NCBI GenBank assembly: GCA_964423645.1
Contig: CAYRFE010000013.1
Coordinates: forward strand, 1 to 64,000
Reading direction: 5' to 3'
Source of the DNA: CAYRFE01 sp964423645 [NCBI: uncultured bacterium]
Lineage (GTDB): Bacteria; Macinerneyibacteriota; Macinerneyibacteria; Macinerneyibacteriales
Length of the DNA stretch: 64,000 bases
How positions within the stretch are numbered: position 1 is the stretch's first letter; every line of letters begins with the position of its first letter. The notes beneath the pieces are model-generated. The model saw only the letters and a list, made by a program, of their open reading frames with translations. It was not told the DNA's origin and made no database searches. Shown here in pieces: positions 56,140 to 64,000 of the stretch. The position numbers were made by a program, and so were the translations under genes.

Positions 56140-56216
56140 TATATAATCGGGACTTCGTCCCCACACCCCTATTTGAGGAAAAAGAGAACGAAGACATTTT
56201 AAATTTCGCAAAGGTC
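56140..56216 (-). repeat. Degraded intergenic repeat
   Basis: Contains CGGGACTTCGTCCCCACACCCC and, at 56203-56212, TTTCGCAAAGGT, matching the outer CCTTTGCAAAA end of the MITE-like form. The rest of the 419-base gap up to 56390 has no credible gene or terminator. Confidence 0.55.
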
Positions 56217-56390
56217 TAGAATGTACATTACCGGATTTTTCTCAATTTGTATTCACTGAAACCCCTTTTATACAAAAAATAGTATGATAATTTGTTGTAT
56301 AATTATTACTCTAGTCACAGATTGTTCGTTGAAACTCTGATATTCTACCGACAAATCGAACTACAGGAAATTTTCACATATATGAAGTGC

Positions 56391-57659
56391 TTAAAAATAC
56401 CGAACTAAAATATAAACATAGGAAGTAAGTAGGGATATTGCTAAGACCAACAAACCATATGGCAAAAATGTTAAAAATGTAAGCGGATAACCAGATTTTT
56501 TTGACATATGAGCAACGACAACATTCGCTGATGCACCAATAAGCGTTCCGTTACCGCCCAAACATGCACCTAATGATAATGCCCACCAAAGAGGTTGTAT
56601 CGTCATGCCCTGTGCTCCCATTTCTTTTATTAACGGTATCATTGTAGCGGTGTAAGGAATATTATCAATCAACGCAGACATTACGCCTGAAAACAGTAAA
56701 ATTACTTGCGATGCAATTTTTGTATCCCCTTTGGTGAAAACAACCATTTTTTGACTTGCCCAATTAATTACTCCTGTTTCCACTAAACCGCCAACAATCA
56801 TAAATAAGCCAATAAAAAAGAATATCGTAAGCCATTCAACCTTTTTAAACGCAATTTCAGCATTTGATTTGCTCAATAACAGAAGTAATGCCGCACTAAA
56901 AATGGAAATCGTCGCTGCTTCCAACCCAAGCATACCGTGAAATATAAATCCGAAAATAGTAATGAAGAACACAATAAGAGATTTTTTTAGCAAAGCGACA
57001 TCTTTGATCATCATTTTTTCATTAAAATCCATGATCCTCGCTTTATTCTCATTCGTAACATGAAGTTTTTTCCTGAAAAGCAAATAGAATACTCCCGCCA
57101 TTATTATAAGATTTATCACTACGATGGGGCTTAGATTAATAAGAAAATCCATGAATGTCAAATTGGCGGCCATACCGATCATGATATTCGGAGGATCACC
57201 AATGAGGGTCGCAGTTCCTCCAATATTTGAACCGAAAATGATAGTCATAATTAAAGGGATCGGCGTAACACGCATCTCATTGGCTATTAATATCGCTATC
57301 GGAGTGATCAATACCACGGTTGTCACATTGTCCAGAAATGCAGAAAATACTGCGGTCACCCAAAACAACATTATCATGATACCGACAGGATTACCCTTCA
57401 CCAGTTTGGCGGAATATATGGCGATATATTCAAATAATCCGGTTCCTTCTAAAATATGCACAAGGATCATCATGTTTATCAAAAGAAGTATGACATCAAG
57501 ATCAATATGCGCAAATGCATTTTGTTGGGAAATGATCCCAGTAATGATCATCACCGAAGCTCCAAGTAACGCCACGACACTCGGTGCGACTTTTTCCGAA
57601 ACAATAAAAGCATATACGATTATAAATATTACAATGGCAAGATATCCTGATGTTTCCAT
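56391..57659 (-). CDS. ArsB/NhaD-superfamily ion transporter, paralogue 1
   Basis: The 422-residue protein has about ten or eleven membrane helices and the duplicated ion-binding motifs NVTTVVLITPI with GGTATLIGDPPNIM, and DNIPYTATMIPLI with LGGNGTLIGASANVV. These mark the DASS/ArsB/NhaD group, which moves Na+, arsenite or carboxylates. It is the last gene of the leftward run and follows its paralogue after 16 bases. Confidence 0.88.
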   Translation of the reverse strand: METSGYLAIVIFIIVYAFIVSEKVAPSVVALLGASVMIITGIISQQNAFAHIDLDVILLLINMMILVHILEGTGLFEYIAIYSAKLVKGNPVGIMIMLFWVTAVFSAFLDNVTTVVLITPIAILIANEMRVTPIPLIMTIIFGSNIGGTATLIGDPPNIMIGMAANLTFMDFLINLSPIVVINLIIMAGVFYLLFRKKLHVTNENKARIMDFNEKMMIKDVALLKKSLIVFFITIFGFIFHGMLGLEAATISIFSAALLLLLSKSNAEIAFKKVEWLTIFFFIGLFMIVGGLVETGVINWASQKMVVFTKGDTKIASQVILLFSGVMSALIDNIPYTATMIPLIKEMGAQGMTIQPLWWALSLGACLGGNGTLIGASANVVVAHMSKKSGYPLTFLTFLPYGLLVLAISLLTSYVYILVRYF

Positions 57660-57675
57660 ACATTACCTTTCTGGA

Positions 57676-58950
57676 TTATGAAAAAAACAATAAGTATAAA
57701 TAAAAAAATGAAATAATCAAGCTGACACACATTACAAGCATACCATATTTAAAAAAATTACCGAACGTGATCGGATATTCTGTTTTTTTAGATAAATTAC
57801 TCACCACAATATTCGCGGATGCCCCAATCAGCGTTCCGTTTCCGCCAAGACACGCCCCCAATGATAACGCCCACCATAGCGGTTGGACAATCATGTGCTC
57901 TTTTTCCATATTCTGTATTAACGGAATCATTGATGCCGTAAAGGGTATATTATCAACAAAAGCAGATATAATACCTGATAAAAATAATATTATCGGCATG
58001 GCTGTTCTCGATTCACCTTTTGTCCACGAGACCATCTCATTACTGGCAATCTGAATTAAACCATTATAAACCAAACTGCCGACTATCACAAATAGTCCGA
58101 TAAAAAAAGCAATGGTCTGCCAATCTGCCCTCTGAAATAGGTGTTCAGTATCTATTTTACCTATAAGCATCATAACGGTCGCACTTAATAATGCAATTAC
58201 CGTAACTTCATATCCGATGAAATTTGACGCACAAAATCCAATAACACTCAATGCGAATACGATTGATGATTTTTTAAGTAATGCTTTATCTTTGATCATA
58301 AGATGTTCGTTAAAATCCATGATCCTGGCCTTATTCTCATTGGTCACTTCCAGTTTATTTCTAAAAATGAGATAAAAGATCCCCGCATTCACGAAAAGTA
58401 TAAGCAATACGACCGGGCCCAGTACTTTAATAAAATCCATAAAGGGAATTTTGGTTGCTATACCGATCATCATATTTGGCGGATCGCCTATCATTGTCGC
58501 CGTTCCTCCGATATTAGAACCGAAAATAAGTAAAATAAGAAAAGGGAATGGCGATATTTTCATTTCTGATGCGATAAGTAATGCGATTGGTGCAATAAGC
58601 ATGACGGTGGTCACATTCGGAAGAAATGCCGAGATTACCGCGGTCACAAAAAACAAAATGAGCATTATCGAATACGGATTTGCTTTAACAATTTTCGCTG
58701 ACTTAATTGCAAGAAATTCAAATAATCCGGTCTTTCCCATGATCGTAACGAATATCATCATGCTCAATAACATAAAGATAGTATGCCAATCTATGAATTC
58801 CGAGAAAACTTTTTCTAAGGGAACTATTTTGAAAACCAGTACTAACATCGCACCTGTTATTGCGACCAACGTATGTTCAATCTTTCCCCATGCGATAAAA
58901 ATATACGTCAAAATAAAAATTAACAATGCCCCCCATGCAAACATATCCAT
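57676..58950 (-). CDS. ArsB/NhaD-superfamily ion transporter, paralogue 2
   Basis: The 424-residue protein has the same layout and motifs as 56391-57659: NVTTVMLIAPI, GGTATMIGDPPNMM and GGNGTLIGASANIV. The two are clear tandem duplicates that have diverged; both keep the key residues. It follows the EIIA-CBS gene after 10 bases. Substrate unknown; a Na+/H+ or anion transporter is likely. Confidence 0.88.
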   Translation of the reverse strand: MDMFAWGALLIFILTYIFIAWGKIEHTLVAITGAMLVLVFKIVPLEKVFSEFIDWHTIFMLLSMMIFVTIMGKTGLFEFLAIKSAKIVKANPYSIMLILFFVTAVISAFLPNVTTVMLIAPIALLIASEMKISPFPFLILLIFGSNIGGTATMIGDPPNMMIGIATKIPFMDFIKVLGPVVLLILFVNAGIFYLIFRNKLEVTNENKARIMDFNEHLMIKDKALLKKSSIVFALSVIGFCASNFIGYEVTVIALLSATVMMLIGKIDTEHLFQRADWQTIAFFIGLFVIVGSLVYNGLIQIASNEMVSWTKGESRTAMPIILFLSGIISAFVDNIPFTASMIPLIQNMEKEHMIVQPLWWALSLGACLGGNGTLIGASANIVVSNLSKKTEYPITFGNFFKYGMLVMCVSLIISFFYLYLLFFS

Positions 58951-58960
58951 ATGCCACCCT

Positions 58961-59854
58961 CTATGCTCGAATAATATTATTCAATAATGTCCTTGTACTG
59001 ACAACCCCGACTACTTTTTTTTCATTATTAACAACCACAACATGATGCCAATGATTTTTCGTTAATAAAAAACCAAGTTCAATAATACTCATATCATCAT
59101 GTATTATTTTATCATTATTTTTTTGATAAAATTCTCGAACATATGCATTTTTCTCTGCGTTTACAAAGTCTTCATACGGTCTTAAATTTGTTACGAATGC
59201 AAGATCGTTCATCATGATAAGATGTGCCGGATATGCCAAACGCATCACATCATTGATGTCTATTGTCCCGAGATATTTCATTTGATCATCGACAACCGGT
59301 AAAAAAGTAAAATCATATTGTTTCATACGATCAACAATAGTACAGATCAATTCATCTGTATGCGCGTATACGACAGTTTTCGGCATAATGTCCTTAACAC
59401 GGACAACCTCTCCGATTTTAATATCTTGTTTTTCGATGAAATTAATGATCTCTGATGGTGTTTTTTGTGCTTTTAATTCATCCAATTTTGTCGCGGCAAT
59501 TCTGGCTAACCCGGCAAGTACTTTGAGATACAGATTGGATGCGATGTTTCCTGTTAATATCCCAAAAAACATATCTGCTTCTCCGTTAGAAACAGAAATA
59601 GGTTTCTCTGTTCTCACTATTGCAACAATAACATCATTTAAATTTTCAATTCTTCCATGCGGTATAACAAAACCGCCGGGTAATACCGTATGTCCCAATT
59701 TATCTCTTTCAAGAAATGCCTGATAAATCTCATTTTCATTTTTTTTAAATTCATGAGCAATACCCTTCGCCATGAGTCGGTAAATGTCTTGATAATCGGT
59801 AATGTCAGATTTAAAATAAATTAAATCCTTTGAAATCAGATTTGCTAAGCGCAT
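58961..59854 (-). CDS. PTS EIIA (PtsN-like) domain fused to a CBS pair
   Basis: The 297-residue protein has an N-terminal EIIA domain of the nitrogen/fructose type with the phospho-acceptor His66 in VIPHGR. Two CBS domains (about 157-297) contain VKDIMPKTV and the LPVVDDQMKYLGTIDINDVM pattern. CBS pairs bind adenosine nucleotides. It lies just before the two transporters, so it probably gates or senses for them. The usual EIIA-Ntr targets include K+ and carbon control. Confidence 0.85.
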   Translation of the reverse strand: MRLANLISKDLIYFKSDITDYQDIYRLMAKGIAHEFKKNENEIYQAFLERDKLGHTVLPGGFVIPHGRIENLNDVIVAIVRTEKPISVSNGEADMFFGILTGNIASNLYLKVLAGLARIAATKLDELKAQKTPSEIINFIEKQDIKIGEVVRVKDIMPKTVVYAHTDELICTIVDRMKQYDFTFLPVVDDQMKYLGTIDINDVMRLAYPAHLIMMNDLAFVTNLRPYEDFVNAEKNAYVREFYQKNNDKIIHDDMSIIELGFLLTKNHWHHVVVVNNEKKVVGVVSTRTLLNNIIRA

Positions 59855-59857
59855 ACC

Positions 59858-61720
59858 TTACTCTCCCTCCCGACGGATCTCCGCCAATAAATCCTGCAGT
59901 TCGCGACCAATTTTTTCCCAATGCGTATAGAGTCCGTTTAACTCTTGTTCATTTTTTTGTTTTTCTTCAACGATCGCCATCAACCGAGCCGCATCGGCTC
60001 CGTGAGCATGCATTTCTTCATCACACGAGCGAATTCTTTTTTCGGTATCACTGATCGTTACCTCCAGTTGTTCCACTTCACGTTCAAGTTTTTTTATACG
60101 ATTTTTAAGTCGTTTGAGTTCATCATATGACACATCTTCATTTTTTTGATCCGCACCTTGTACGGCAAAACTCAATGTATCAAGAACGGAAGGAATGTCA
60201 TAATGATACGTCTGCACATGTGAATCACGAATAATCCAAAGCGAGGTCGCAACAGATCGTAAAAAATATCGATCATGTGAAACAACAAGCAACGTGCCTT
60301 TATATGAGGCCAAAGCGGACTCTATAAGCTCCAAAAAACCTATATCCAAGTGGTTGGTCGGTTCATCCATCATTATCACATTGGGTTCTTCCAGCAACAT
60401 CGTAAGAAGTTTGAATCGTGCGCGTTCACCGCCCGACAACGTTTCTATTGTTTTAAATGCGTCATCACCGCTAAAATGGAAATGCCCGAGTACTTCTCTC
60501 GCTTCCCACTCATCAAGATCGTAATGCATATTTAAAAACAAAATCATCGTCAAGTGAATATCCGGCACGGTTAAATGTTGGTCAAAGTATGCGATCCGTA
60601 TATTTTGGCCCCACTTAACACCCGGCACCGAATCTAATAATGCGGCAAACAAAGACGTCTTTCCGCTTCCGTTCAACCCCACAATGCCAATTCTGTCACC
60701 CCTACGTACCAATGCTTGTTCGATCGTAAATAAAGAACGAATGGATACATTTTTTAAGCGAAGGACATCGTTCCCGGATTCTTTGAAATTGTTAAAATTA
60801 AGTTTAAGTTTATACTGAAATTCAGCAGGATTTTCAATAACTTCCAATTTATTAAGTCGTTTTTCACGACTTTTAGCCATCGTTGCTCTATTTCCTGCTT
60901 TATATTTCCGCACATATTCTTCAAGTTTTTCTTTTTCTTCTTTATACTGTTGAAACATACGCTCACGTAATTCGAGTCGTGCTTCCTTTTGTGCATGAAA
61001 CTGCGAATAATTACCCGAATAAACGGTCACTTCCTGCATATCAAGATCAAACACTTTCTTCACGACCGCGTCAAGGACATATCGATCATGGGATATAAGA
61101 AGTACCGCACTTTCAGTTGAACGTAAAAACTGCGTGAGCCATTGTACGGACTGTATATCCAAGTGGTTTGTTGGTTCATCTAAAATGATCAAATCAGCCT
61201 TACTTAATAATATTTTAGCTAATGCAACACGCATTCGCTCACCGCCGGATAATGTCGCAATTTTTCTTTCTGAAAAATCACTAAGATTCAACCCGCTAAG
61301 AACCATTTTGATTTCTGTTTCATAGGTGAGTCCGCCTGCCCGTTCATATATATCCCATGCACGAGAATAGGTATCAATCGCCGATGCGTCCGATTCGAGA
61401 ATATGTGCAGCATTCATAACATCTTCAAATAATAAAAAAAGACGCTCAAAATTGGAAACAAGTTCTTCGTGTACGGTTAAATCATTTCGAAGAGTAAAAA
61501 ATTGCGTCAAATATGAAATGCTCGTATTTTTAGCCATTGATACGGAACCGATATCAGACGTCTCTTGAGCGGCAATAATTCTACATAACGTTGATTTGCC
61601 TGCCCCATTCACGCCGACAAGTCCGCATTTTTCCGATCGTTCGATGGTAAACGATACGTTAGAAAATAAATTCCTGCTCACATAAGATTTGCTGAGATTA
61701 AAGACCGAAACGAGTGCCAT
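59858..61720 (-). CDS. ABC-F family ATPase (Uup/EttA-like)
   Basis: The 620-residue protein has two ABC domains and no membrane segment. Both have Walker A (GVNGAGKST, GLNGSGKTS), LSGGE signatures and LDEPTNHLD/MDEPTNHLD Walker B regions. A linker between them and a C-terminal coiled coil (about 545-620) match the Uup-type ABC-F proteins, which act on ribosomes. The ATG at 61720 is chosen because the frame start upstream overlaps rlpA. It overlaps the rlpA end by 23 bases. Confidence 0.92.
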   Translation of the reverse strand: MALVSVFNLSKSYVSRNLFSNVSFTIERSEKCGLVGVNGAGKSTLCRIIAAQETSDIGSVSMAKNTSISYLTQFFTLRNDLTVHEELVSNFERLFLLFEDVMNAAHILESDASAIDTYSRAWDIYERAGGLTYETEIKMVLSGLNLSDFSERKIATLSGGERMRVALAKILLSKADLIILDEPTNHLDIQSVQWLTQFLRSTESAVLLISHDRYVLDAVVKKVFDLDMQEVTVYSGNYSQFHAQKEARLELRERMFQQYKEEKEKLEEYVRKYKAGNRATMAKSREKRLNKLEVIENPAEFQYKLKLNFNNFKESGNDVLRLKNVSIRSLFTIEQALVRRGDRIGIVGLNGSGKTSLFAALLDSVPGVKWGQNIRIAYFDQHLTVPDIHLTMILFLNMHYDLDEWEAREVLGHFHFSGDDAFKTIETLSGGERARFKLLTMLLEEPNVIMMDEPTNHLDIGFLELIESALASYKGTLLVVSHDRYFLRSVATSLWIIRDSHVQTYHYDIPSVLDTLSFAVQGADQKNEDVSYDELKRLKNRIKKLEREVEQLEVTISDTEKRIRSCDEEMHAHGADAARLMAIVEEKQKNEQELNGLYTHWEKIGRELQDLLAEIRREGE

Positions 61721-62297
61721 CGACAACATACCCCCCATCAATTGTTTTGAATATTCGTAATTTATCCTGTGCTGATTCTCGGGATGTGTACGGGCCGATA
61801 AGTAATCTGTAATATATGCCATCATAATGAAGCAGTACCTGATCACTCCCGGTTTTCATACGTTTTCCTGCATTTTCAGCATTACTTTTTTTTGTAAAAC
61901 TTCCTGCGACAATATACCACGTTCCCTTTGGGACTGAAGTACTTTCCTGCGTTGTTATCGTTACGATGGCAGTTCCTGACTGCACAAGTCCCAATTTCAA
62001 CGCTGCTGCATAGGAAACATCAATTATCCTCCCCTTTACAAAAGGACCTCGATCATTGATTCTTACGGTAACTGTTGCTCCGGTATCTTTTCGTGTGACG
62101 CGTACGATCGTATTAAACGGTAATGTTTTATGTGCTCCGGTCATCTCATACATATTAAATGTCTCACCGCTCGCAGTCTTCCGGCCATGAAAAGGATTAC
62201 CATACCATGATGCGGTACCGGCCTCAGTATAAGCATGAAGATGACTAAAAAAACAAAATGAAAAACAAATAAATAGTAATTTATGAAAACTCGACAT
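61698..62297 (-). CDS. rlpA: RlpA-like lytic transglycosylase with SPOR domain
   Basis: The 199-residue protein has a signal peptide (about 1-22) and a double-psi beta-barrel RlpA domain with ASWYG, HGRKTASGE, MTGAHKTLPF and NDRGPFVKGRIIDVS. A SPOR peptidoglycan-binding domain (about 128-199) ends it. It would cleave denuded glycan strands at the septum. Its start overlaps the 93-residue gene by 17 bases. Confidence 0.93.
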   Translation of the reverse strand: MSSFHKLLFICFSFCFFSHLHAYTEAGTASWYGNPFHGRKTASGETFNMYEMTGAHKTLPFNTIVRVTRKDTGATVTVRINDRGPFVKGRIIDVSYAAALKLGLVQSGTAIVTITTQESTSVPKGTWYIVAGSFTKKSNAENAGKRMKTGSDQVLLHYDGIYYRLLIGPYTSRESAQDKLRIFKTIDGGYVVDGTRFGL

Positions 62298-62562
62298 ATC
62301 TCTTTTTTTTCATTTCAAAATAATGAATAATATCAGTAATACCGCGTTTGTTGCTCCATATTTCGGTAAGGTAATCAACATTTACAATTTTCCCTTTTTT
62401 TAAAGGTTCAAGATGCGTAACAAATTCATCAAAATCAAAACTTTTCGATACTTCAGCTTCATGTAAGTACCACAATGCGAAATTGATATCATTGAGAATA
62501 CTATGTAGTTGCATGTCATGAAATTGTTGTTGATTAAAGAGGTCACGCAACACATTTTTCAT
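62281..62562 (-). CDS. Small conserved-looking protein, unknown
   Basis: The 93-residue protein is helical, acidic/basic mixed and has no signal or membrane segment. No family recognised. It lies 7 bases after ansA and overlaps rlpA by 17 bases, so it belongs to the operon. Its N-terminal helix (LRDLFNQQQFHDMQLHSIL) might be coiled. Confidence 0.6.
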   Translation of the reverse strand: MKNVLRDLFNQQQFHDMQLHSILNDINFALWYLHEAEVSKSFDFDEFVTHLEPLKKGKIVNVDYLTEIWSNKRGITDIIHYFEMKKKRYVEFS

Positions 62563-62569
62563 TATACCA

Positions 62570-63553
62570 CTACTCTAAAAAAGAAAATATTTGACGACAT
62601 TTCGAAATATCAGAATCATATTTTCCCAATGCAAGCATGAGCAAAATTCGCGCCTTGATTCCTCGCAGATCGTATGCAAACATGGTGCCCACTTCTTCCA
62701 ATTTTTTTCCCCCGCCATCATATGCATAGTCACCTAATACTCTCCCCATATAACAACGTGATGAAATAACGACCGCTATATTTGCATCAATAGCCTTTTT
62801 AATCGGTTCAACGATCCAATTCGGTAAATTCCCTCTTCCAAATGCTTCAATAACAATCCCTTTGTATCCAAGTCCGACGATGGATTCAATAATATCGCCT
62901 TCCATCCCCGCATATGCTTTCAACAACGCTACACGATTCTCGACTCGAGGAGTATAAATTTTTACTCGATTATAGGGCTTGAAGAAAAATGTCACTTTAT
63001 CATTGTCGACCAAACCCACAGGTCCGAATAATGGAGATCGAAATGTGGCGACATTTGATGTATATGTTTTGGTTACATCACGTGCAGTATGAATTTCATC
63101 ATTCAGTACAATTGTGACACCAATATCATCGGTATAACTTTTACACACAGCCGTGTTGAGAGCTGCCCAAATATTTCGCGGGCCATCGCCGCTTAATTCA
63201 TCGGTGTTTCGCATGGCGGCAGTGATCACAACAGGTTTGGTGGTATGTAATACCGTTTCTAAAAAAAACGCTGTTTCTTCGAGAGTATCGGTCCCATGCG
63301 TTACGACGACACCATCATAAAGAGATTTGCATTTTTCATCGATAAAATGAGCCAGTTCCAGCATCAACGCCGGTGTCATATACGGGCTTGGTATATTCGC
63401 AAATTCATAAACATCAAGATTGGTCAGATTCTGAATCGGCGGTAACGCTCGAACGAGATCATCACCTTTTAAAGAAGGTACGGCACCACCTTTTTGGCGA
63501 TCCAACTTCATTGATATTGTACCGCCGGTGGTTATTAAAAGTATGTTTTTCAC
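62570..63553 (-). CDS. ansA: L-asparaginase, type I (cytoplasmic)
   Basis: The 327-residue enzyme hydrolyses asparagine to aspartate and ammonia. The nucleophile motif TTGGTIS (8-14) and the second motif VVTHGTDTLEETAFFL are intact. There is no signal peptide, which suits the cytoplasmic class. It lies 11 bases after the K+ channel gene and 7 before the small protein. Confidence 0.93.
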   Translation of the reverse strand: MKNILLITTGGTISMKLDRQKGGAVPSLKGDDLVRALPPIQNLTNLDVYEFANIPSPYMTPALMLELAHFIDEKCKSLYDGVVVTHGTDTLEETAFFLETVLHTTKPVVITAAMRNTDELSGDGPRNIWAALNTAVCKSYTDDIGVTIVLNDEIHTARDVTKTYTSNVATFRSPLFGPVGLVDNDKVTFFFKPYNRVKIYTPRVENRVALLKAYAGMEGDIIESIVGLGYKGIVIEAFGRGNLPNWIVEPIKKAIDANIAVVISSRCYMGRVLGDYAYDGGGKKLEEVGTMFAYDLRGIKARILLMLALGKYDSDISKCRQIFSFLE

Positions 63554-63564
63554 GTGATTCTCCT

Positions 63565-64000
63565 TTATGCGATATCTTTTACAAAACGATCAAGATCATT
63601 ATTATGCCCCACGATCATTAAAATATCATTCTCAGCAAAAACGTATTCAGCGGCGGGGATAACCGTTTCTTCTTTATCATCAATGGTTTTTTGAATCGCA
63701 AACACGTTGATATGATAATGTTTTCGTATATCCGTTTCAAGTAATGTTTTCCCGATAAGTGACTCGGTTACACGTACATGCACGATGGAGTGGTCATCGG
63801 ATAACGGGATTGCCTCCTCGACACTTTTACGCAAAATTGTACTTGCAAGCTTCCTGCCCATTTCAACTTCAGGGAAAACAACCATATCGGCACCGACCTG
63901 ACGAAGAATTTTTTCTTCGATCTCAGTGCTTGCTCGTGCGATAACCTTTTTCATATTTAATTTTTTCAGTATTACCGTAGTGAGGAGGTTATTTTGGAAA
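63565..64000 (-). CDS. TrkA/KtrA-type potassium-uptake subunit, C-terminal part (cut by window edge)
   Basis: The frame stays open beyond the window (upstream codons read ...NLLTTVILKKLNMKKVIARA, typical of the end of a Rossmann RCK_N domain). The visible end contains an RCK_C/TrkA_C domain (about the last 75 residues: TVIPAAEYVFAENDILMIVG). An internal ATG at 63954 is probably not the start. KtrA gates K+ uptake and its RCK_C domain binds c-di-AMP in several bacteria. Confidence 0.85.
   Translation of the reverse strand, partial: FQNNLLTTVILKKLNMKKVIARASTEIEEKILRQVGADMVVFPEVEMGRKLASTILRKSVEEAIPLSDDHSIVHVRVTESLIGKTLLETDIRKHYHINVFAIQKTIDDKEETVIPAAEYVFAENDILMIVGHNNDLDRFVKDIA

Noticed and set aside
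55972-56390. Glycine riboswitch for gcvT
   Set aside because: The promoter lies 31 bases before the start, leaving no room for an aptamer.
1-64000. tRNA and rRNA genes
   Set aside because: No cloverleaf with GGTTCRA-type T-loop or rRNA core sequence was seen by eye. A tRNAscan or Infernal run would be decisive.

Overview
The window is a gene-dense stretch (about 46 coding sequences) of a moderately AT-rich bacterial chromosome. The cell looks diderm. Evidence is an exported beta-barrel protein ending in Phe, a TonB-like protein, RlpA with a SPOR domain, an alpha-2-macroglobulin lipoprotein, and a giant secreted protein with a C-terminal FlgD/T9SS-type sorting domain. That sorting domain is typical of FCB-group and several candidate phyla; a Spirochaetota-like lineage is also possible. 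I cannot name the phylum from sequence alone. No rRNA, tRNA or CRISPR array was seen.

Layout. 0-3.2 kb (+): a STAS/DnaA-type AAA+ fusion and an ECF-transporter S component. 3.6-9.5 kb (-): an apparent operon folE-cdaA-cdaR-HDOD-deaD-AEC transporter, i.e. c-di-AMP synthesis, RNA helicase and regulatory functions. 9.6-11.5 kb (-): ftsH, divergent from 11.7-13.6 kb (+) tatD-endonuclease III-like-hpt. 14.0-21.3 kb (-): a four-gene cell-envelope cluster (TPR lipoprotein, FG-GAP/Fn3 secreted protein, FecR protein, outer-membrane barrel). 21.5-24.6 kb (-): S9 peptidase and two acetyltransferases. 24.8-26.1 kb (+): a small secreted protein and a polyferredoxin-like membrane protein. 26.0-27.6 kb (-): a ferritin-like/receiver fusion and TonB. 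27.9 kb (+): a serine hydrolase. 29.2-34.8 kb: a membrane-bound LuxR-type regulator divergent from an ABC ATPase and an ABC permease fused to an M1 aminopeptidase. 35.1-37.4 kb (-): an exported ankyrin/metallo-beta-lactamase fusion. 37.8-43.3 kb (+): alpha-2-macroglobulin. 43.7-50.2 kb: acetyltransferase, a small membrane protein, a heterodimeric ABC exporter with an attenuator-like leader, and a RIO kinase preceded by a frameshifted small gene. 51.2-56.0 kb (-): WG-repeat protein, mutS2, gcvT. 56.4-64.0 kb (-): an eight-gene run ktrA-like(partial)-ansA-hyp-rlpA-ABC-F-EIIA/CBS-two ArsB/NhaD-type transporters.

The most striking non-coding feature is a family of hairpin-rich intergenic repeats at about ten sites. 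Four near-complete copies (about 200 bp) all point the same way relative to the 3' end of an adjacent gene, and in two of them the gene's stop codon lies inside the repeat terminus. A second form has the same core but 11-bp perfect terminal inverted repeats. The least described items are these repeats, the STAS-DnaA fusion, the ABC-exporter leader with mutually exclusive hairpins, the frameshifted sORF before the RIO kinase, and the envelope cluster.

Regulatory themes link the genes: c-di-AMP synthesis (cdaA/cdaR) coexists with an RCK_C-type K+ channel subunit and a CBS/EIIA protein next to ion transporters, which suggests osmotic/ion control. This link is inference.
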